This document shows positions 60,540-64,000 of a stretch of DNA of 64,000 bases, in pieces. The position numbers were made by a program, and so were the translations under genes. The first letter of the stretch is position 1. Each line of letters begins with the position of its first letter. The notes under the pieces were generated by a model. It did no database searches. It was not told the origin of the DNA and saw nothing but the letters and a program-made list of their open reading frames with translations. The DNA comes from a virus, in the IMG/VR virus record IMGVR_UViG_3300007511_001080, positions 1-64,000 of that record. One strand, written 5' to 3'.

Positions 60540-60908
60540 ATGAACGCAATTGACCGCTTTTTAGGCAAGATTTCTAAACAAAACTCAGGGAGTGAATGTT
60601 GGCAATGGACTGCTTCAAGAACACAACAAGGGTATGGTATGTTCTCTTTTCAGGGAAAATCTATTCCTGCACATCGGTTCGCCTATGAACATTTTAAAGG
60701 AGATATACCTGACAAACACATAGTGCACCAAGTATGTCAAAATAATTGTTGTGTAAATCCAGAACACCTTATTATATGTACTAAGAGTGAATCGAGACTC
60801 AAATATAATTCTACTAGAATTCATCCAGATGCAAAAAAGTTAATACAAAGTATTAAGGAAAAAAGACCAGAAGAATTAGATGATTTTGGATTTAGTAGTG
60901 AGGTTTAA
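60540..60908 (+). CDS. HNH homing endonuclease (plus strand)
   Basis: 122 aa from the ATG at 60540 (GGAG site). HNH_3 pattern: CWQWTASRTQQGYGMF, AHRFAYEHFKGDIP, then HQVCQNNCCVNPEHLIICT with the catalytic histidine pair and N. Inserted between gp17 and gp18, opposite to all virion genes. Its stop overlaps the gp17 stop by four nt. Own late promoter at 60496. Confidence 0.88.
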   Translation: MNAIDRFLGKISKQNSGSECWQWTASRTQQGYGMFSFQGKSIPAHRFAYEHFKGDIPDKHIVHQVCQNNCCVNPEHLIICTKSESRLKYNSTRIHPDAKKLIQSIKEKRPEELDDFGFSSEV

Positions 60909-62533
60909 AAATAATTCCTTTGATAATCTTCTACGACTCGCCATGTAGTACCTTCATTATCTGTGAATGTATTATCATCTCTACCATCGTCAATAATCCC
61001 AAATGGTAACATATCTTCTTCCATGCTTTTCATTTGGTCTTTATACATTTGTTGTCGTATATCAAGGTCTGTCATATCCTTGAAATATTGTTGTTGTACC
61101 AACCATGCAAAAACTACGAGGCCCATTGCAAGGTCATCATGATGCCCTTCTTCTGCTTCGTATGAATTGTACTTCGATGCAAAGGTTGTCAGTTCTGCAA
61201 TAGTGTCAAAATCTGGGATGATGAGTTTATCAGTCTCAATCATTTCTTTCAGAGCAGCACAACCAATCCTCTTGAGTTGTTTACTGGTCCTTATACCATA
61301 TTGAGCATTTTTACCAAATCCACTACCAATTTTTTGACCTGCTCTTCCATGCATTGAACACATTAACATATTCTCATACTCTAGGTCATTGTAAAGAGAT
61401 TCTGCCACTGCCTGACCAATATCGTTAATTTCAATCAGAGTCCATGCATTATTGTATCTTCTTCCAACTTGATATATCACATTCGGATAAACCATTGGAG
61501 AAATAACATTGTCTCTATATTTTGCAACTTGTCTGTATGGAATTTGAGTTATATCGAAAACAGAAAATGCAGAGTAATCCTGACCTTTACCATGAGAAGT
61601 ATCTGCTACAATACTATATGACTTACCACTTTGAGGTTGTTCATAAACATCCATTCCATTTTTAGAAACTAGTGGAGTTTGAAAAGTCATAGTCTTGAGT
61701 TTAGATGGGGCTATGAGAGTGAGTGTAGAACCAATAAATTCACATTCAAATTCTTGAGTAAATTGTTGTAGACTCGTATTCTTAATTGTCTCTTCTTTCC
61801 ATTTGTCATCCCTACCAGGCACTTCTCTCCAATCAACTTCTATTGGAGTGTAGTTACTTCTACCCTCTTCTGCATCTATCCACATTTTATAGAACATATT
61901 GAGGCCAAGTGGTGTAGATACAATGAAAACTTTAGTAGTTTCACCAGAAGAAATTGTAGGATAAACGGAAGTGAAGAACTGGTCTGCAATGTTATTAGGA
62001 ACGTGAGCAAACTCATCAAGGAAGATGATATTGAAAGAACTACCTCTGACTGCAGATGAAGATGTGGCCGCTGCAAGAATCTTAGAACCATTCTCTAACT
62101 CAATGTTTCCTTTGTTCCATACGACCACACCCTGTTGCATCCACTTTGGTAGATGCTCGTATGCAAGTTGTAATCTGGATAGGAGTTCTCTGGCTGTGGC
62201 TAGTTTGTTTGCCAGAATTGCACAGTTCACACTCTCGTTAAACAGAATATAGTGTAGAAGGAAAGATATAAATGTTGTAGATTTGCCTGTCTGTCTGGGC
62301 ATCTTACAAATTACAAATCTATCATTAATAAATGAATCTATCATTTTTTTCTGATAGGGATACATATCAAATGAAATCAAGCCTTTATCTACATGAATGA
62401 CCTTGACATAATTTTCTATGAAATGTTGAGGGTCTTCCATACATTTTCTGTATTCCTTTACAGATTCTTCTGTCCATTCTACAGATTGTCCTACTGATTT
62501 TAGATTAGGATTACCCAGATAGGTTTCAGCCAT
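60905..62533 (-). CDS. 17: terminase large subunit gp17
   Basis: 542 aa. Packaging motor and nuclease. Walker A CKMPRQTGKST near residue 77, Walker B IIFLDEFAHV near 170, then the RNase H-like nuclease domain with VADTSHGKGQDYS near 305 and GHHDDLAMG near 460. Confidence 0.96.
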   Translation of the reverse strand: MAETYLGNPNLKSVGQSVEWTEESVKEYRKCMEDPQHFIENYVKVIHVDKGLISFDMYPYQKKMIDSFINDRFVICKMPRQTGKSTTFISFLLHYILFNESVNCAILANKLATARELLSRLQLAYEHLPKWMQQGVVVWNKGNIELENGSKILAAATSSSAVRGSSFNIIFLDEFAHVPNNIADQFFTSVYPTISSGETTKVFIVSTPLGLNMFYKMWIDAEEGRSNYTPIEVDWREVPGRDDKWKEETIKNTSLQQFTQEFECEFIGSTLTLIAPSKLKTMTFQTPLVSKNGMDVYEQPQSGKSYSIVADTSHGKGQDYSAFSVFDITQIPYRQVAKYRDNVISPMVYPNVIYQVGRRYNNAWTLIEINDIGQAVAESLYNDLEYENMLMCSMHGRAGQKIGSGFGKNAQYGIRTSKQLKRIGCAALKEMIETDKLIIPDFDTIAELTTFASKYNSYEAEEGHHDDLAMGLVVFAWLVQQQYFKDMTDLDIRQQMYKDQMKSMEEDMLPFGIIDDGRDDNTFTDNEGTTWRVVEDYQRNYF

Positions 62534-62936
62534 CCTTCTTACCCTTCAACATTTTTTGAAGTTCTGCTGTAGACCCCACAAAAAGAGCATTGGTGACATT
62601 TGTGGGTCCACCCTTTTCAGTCTGTATGTCTTTTTTGGTTTTGTGTAGATTGAGAAGTTCTTTGTTGGTTGTGGTCAGTTTATCTATCATTTGACCAACT
62701 ACCTCAAAGGCACGAGGATGTTCTGACTGTTTAGCAATTTCAATAAGTTCCTCCAAACCATCTTGCCCACGTTCAATTAGGTTGTAAAGATTCTCACGAG
62801 CGTACTGAAAATCAGTATCCTCATCCTGACCATTATTTAATGGCTTTACTTTCTCTACTTTTACGACCTCTTTCTTAGGTTTTTCGATTATACCCAAAAC
62901 CTCGTCCAAGTGGTCATCAATATTTGCTACTGTCAT
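62526..62936 (-). CDS. 16: terminase small subunit gp16
   Basis: 136 aa. Recognises DNA for packaging and stimulates gp17. The central helical pair DFQYARENLYNLIERGQDGLEELIEIAKQSEHPRAFEVV is typical of gp16. Overlaps gp17 by eight nt. Confidence 0.9.
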   Translation of the reverse strand: MTVANIDDHLDEVLGIIEKPKKEVVKVEKVKPLNNGQDEDTDFQYARENLYNLIERGQDGLEELIEIAKQSEHPRAFEVVGQMIDKLTTTNKELLNLHKTKKDIQTEKGGPTNVTNALFVGSTAELQKMLKGKKDG

Positions 62937-63874
62937 GTATAATCTTCGCCTGTCTCAGGGTCAAAGTTTTTAGGATTGTCGAAAAATTCAAATGTCTCAC
63001 TAAATCCATAATCACTATCAGCTTGTGCAGTGTCTGGGGATGGAACCACTGTATAGCGAGATTTCACAGTTGCATCACCAATATCTTGACTAGATTTTTC
63101 AGTCATAATTCTTTCATAATTTCCAGTTTCCAGAAGTATATAGTCTGAAGTAGCCAAAGCATCTTTCGTTGTTTCCAAGACAATAAATTCTTGTTCTAAC
63201 TCTTGTACATCACTATCACCACTGCCTGGTATTCTGAAGTTGACCTCAATGGACTTGATGAGTGTACCACTCTTGACATCTGGATACACAAAACCTTTGA
63301 GAAGAAAACTTAGAGTCCAGATGATTGTCCTTCTTGTTGCAAGTTCACCTTCATATTCATCGGACTGACTGGCAGAATTGAGAACGATAGGGACATCTGC
63401 CTTAATTCCCATGTCTGGAATTGTGTTTATCGTGACTGTAAATTCTGGTGTGAAGTAGGGAAGAATCTGTTCAAGAATCTGAGTGCCGTCTTCAGCATTA
63501 TTAACCAGAATGAAAAGTTCAAAATCAAAGTTATATGGAACAGGATTATATTGACTCATTACAGAACCAGTAGAGGCTGTATTTGCTGCCACATTTCTAA
63601 TTACAGTATTGAGTTTCCTTACTGAATCATAATTTACACCTGTGAGAGCAAAACCTATTCTTGGCAGTCTAGCACCTAAAACTCTTCTTTGGTCTGTAGT
63701 TTCAGAAAGTGCCAGAATCCATTTTTGTCTTGGTCCATAGGCCAGAGGAACTTTAACTCTTTCAATAACTGTACCAGATGAGTTTTTCCTTTCAATATTA
63801 ATGTCATTGAAAAGAGTTCCAAATGCTGCCACATACTTGCGTATCGTTTGATGATAAAAGGTAGAACCTAACAT
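62933..63874 (-). CDS. 15: tail completion/sheath stabiliser gp15
   Basis: 313 aa. Caps the tail and joins it to the neck. N-terminal FYHQTIRKYVAAFGTLFNDI and VPLAYGPRQKW..AL match gp15. ATGA overlap with gp16 and TAATG overlap with gp14. Confidence 0.92.
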   Translation of the reverse strand: MLGSTFYHQTIRKYVAAFGTLFNDINIERKNSSGTVIERVKVPLAYGPRQKWILALSETTDQRRVLGARLPRIGFALTGVNYDSVRKLNTVIRNVAANTASTGSVMSQYNPVPYNFDFELFILVNNAEDGTQILEQILPYFTPEFTVTINTIPDMGIKADVPIVLNSASQSDEYEGELATRRTIIWTLSFLLKGFVYPDVKSGTLIKSIEVNFRIPGSGDSDVQELEQEFIVLETTKDALATSDYILLETGNYERIMTEKSSQDIGDATVKSRYTVVPSPDTAQADSDYGFSETFEFFDNPKNFDPETGEDYT

Positions 63875-64000
63875 TAGTAATTAGTCCCTTCACTAAATGG
63901 ATTACCCTCTGTAAAATCAAGAATTGAATCAGCATCACCTTCGATTTGTTTATTACTCGTCACTCTTTCTTGTGTTCCTGCCTCAATTTGTGCAAGAGTT
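63874..64000 (-). CDS. 14: C-terminus of neck protein gp14 (runs off the window)
   Basis: The last 42 codons are present, ending NPFSEGTNY and a stop that overlaps the gp15 ATG. Identity rests on the T4 gene order 14-15-16-17, not on sequence motifs. Confidence 0.65.
   Translation of the reverse strand, partial: TLAQIEAGTQERVTSNKQIEGDADSILDFTEGNPFSEGTNY

Noticed and set aside
1-64000. CRISPR array, integrase, insertion sequence or reverse transcriptase/diversity-generating element
   Set aside because: No regularly spaced direct repeats, transposase, integrase or reverse transcriptase motifs were seen. The repeats found lie inside fibre genes.

Overview
This window is about 64 kb of the genome of a T4-like (myovirus) marine bacteriophage. 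The signs are a T4-type replication set (gp41, gp43, gp44, gp45, gp62, RegA, UvsX, UvsY, UvsW, gp46, gp47), the late sigma factor gp55 together with exact TATAAATA late promoters, and a T4-type virion block (gp14 to gp23). The accessory genes are ones typical of cyanophage and pelagiphage relatives of T4: hsp20, clpS, cobS, dut, mazG-like, def, and 2OG-Fe(II) oxygenase. The DNA is visibly AT-rich. No photosynthesis gene is present here, so a SAR11-type or other heterotrophic marine host is at least as likely as a cyanobacterium; the host is inference. Almost every gene is on the minus strand, so transcription runs from high to low coordinates. The only plus-strand genes I accept are a small zinc-finger gene (29841) and an HNH endonuclease (60540).

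Layout from 64000 downward. 64000-38.8 kb is the late virion block: end of gp14, gp15, gp16, gp17, [HNH on plus], gp18, gp19, gp20, five fibre or structural genes, small core and internal proteins, gp21, gp22, gp23, two more structural genes, then uvsY. 38.8-33 kb is recombination and late control: uvsW, gp55, gp47, gp46, def. 33-30 kb holds small genes, a HAD phosphatase, a structured RNA, and a purine pair (GMP reductase plus phosphoribosyltransferase). 29.7-27.7 kb is a nutrient cassette: a half-size Na/Pi-type transporter, an ammonium transporter, and a 35-residue protein with nine cysteines. 27.7-18 kb is accessory: ten intact tRNA genes that all encode CCA, two decayed tRNAs, a Vsr-like homing endonuclease, a putative restriction endonuclease/methyltransferase pair, a chain of tiny overlapping genes, and a large metallopeptidase/VWA protein. 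17.6-1 kb is the replication block: CobS-like ATPase, two glycosyltransferases (one of the TET-associated type), gp45, gp44, HNH, gp62, regA, dut, hsp20, endolysin, gp43, uvsX, gp41, 2OG oxygenase, clpS.

Two promoter classes are readable. The first is a sigma70-like class (TTGACA, 16-17 nt, often TGN plus TATAAT or TATACT) that precedes early and accessory transcripts. The second is a gp55-type late class (TATAAATA) in front of virion genes. Several early promoters open onto highly structured leaders; the one ahead of hsp20 and the one downstream of cobS end in U-runs and look like discrete RNAs or attenuators. Nine genes shorter than 60 codons were found by reading the gaps between larger genes.
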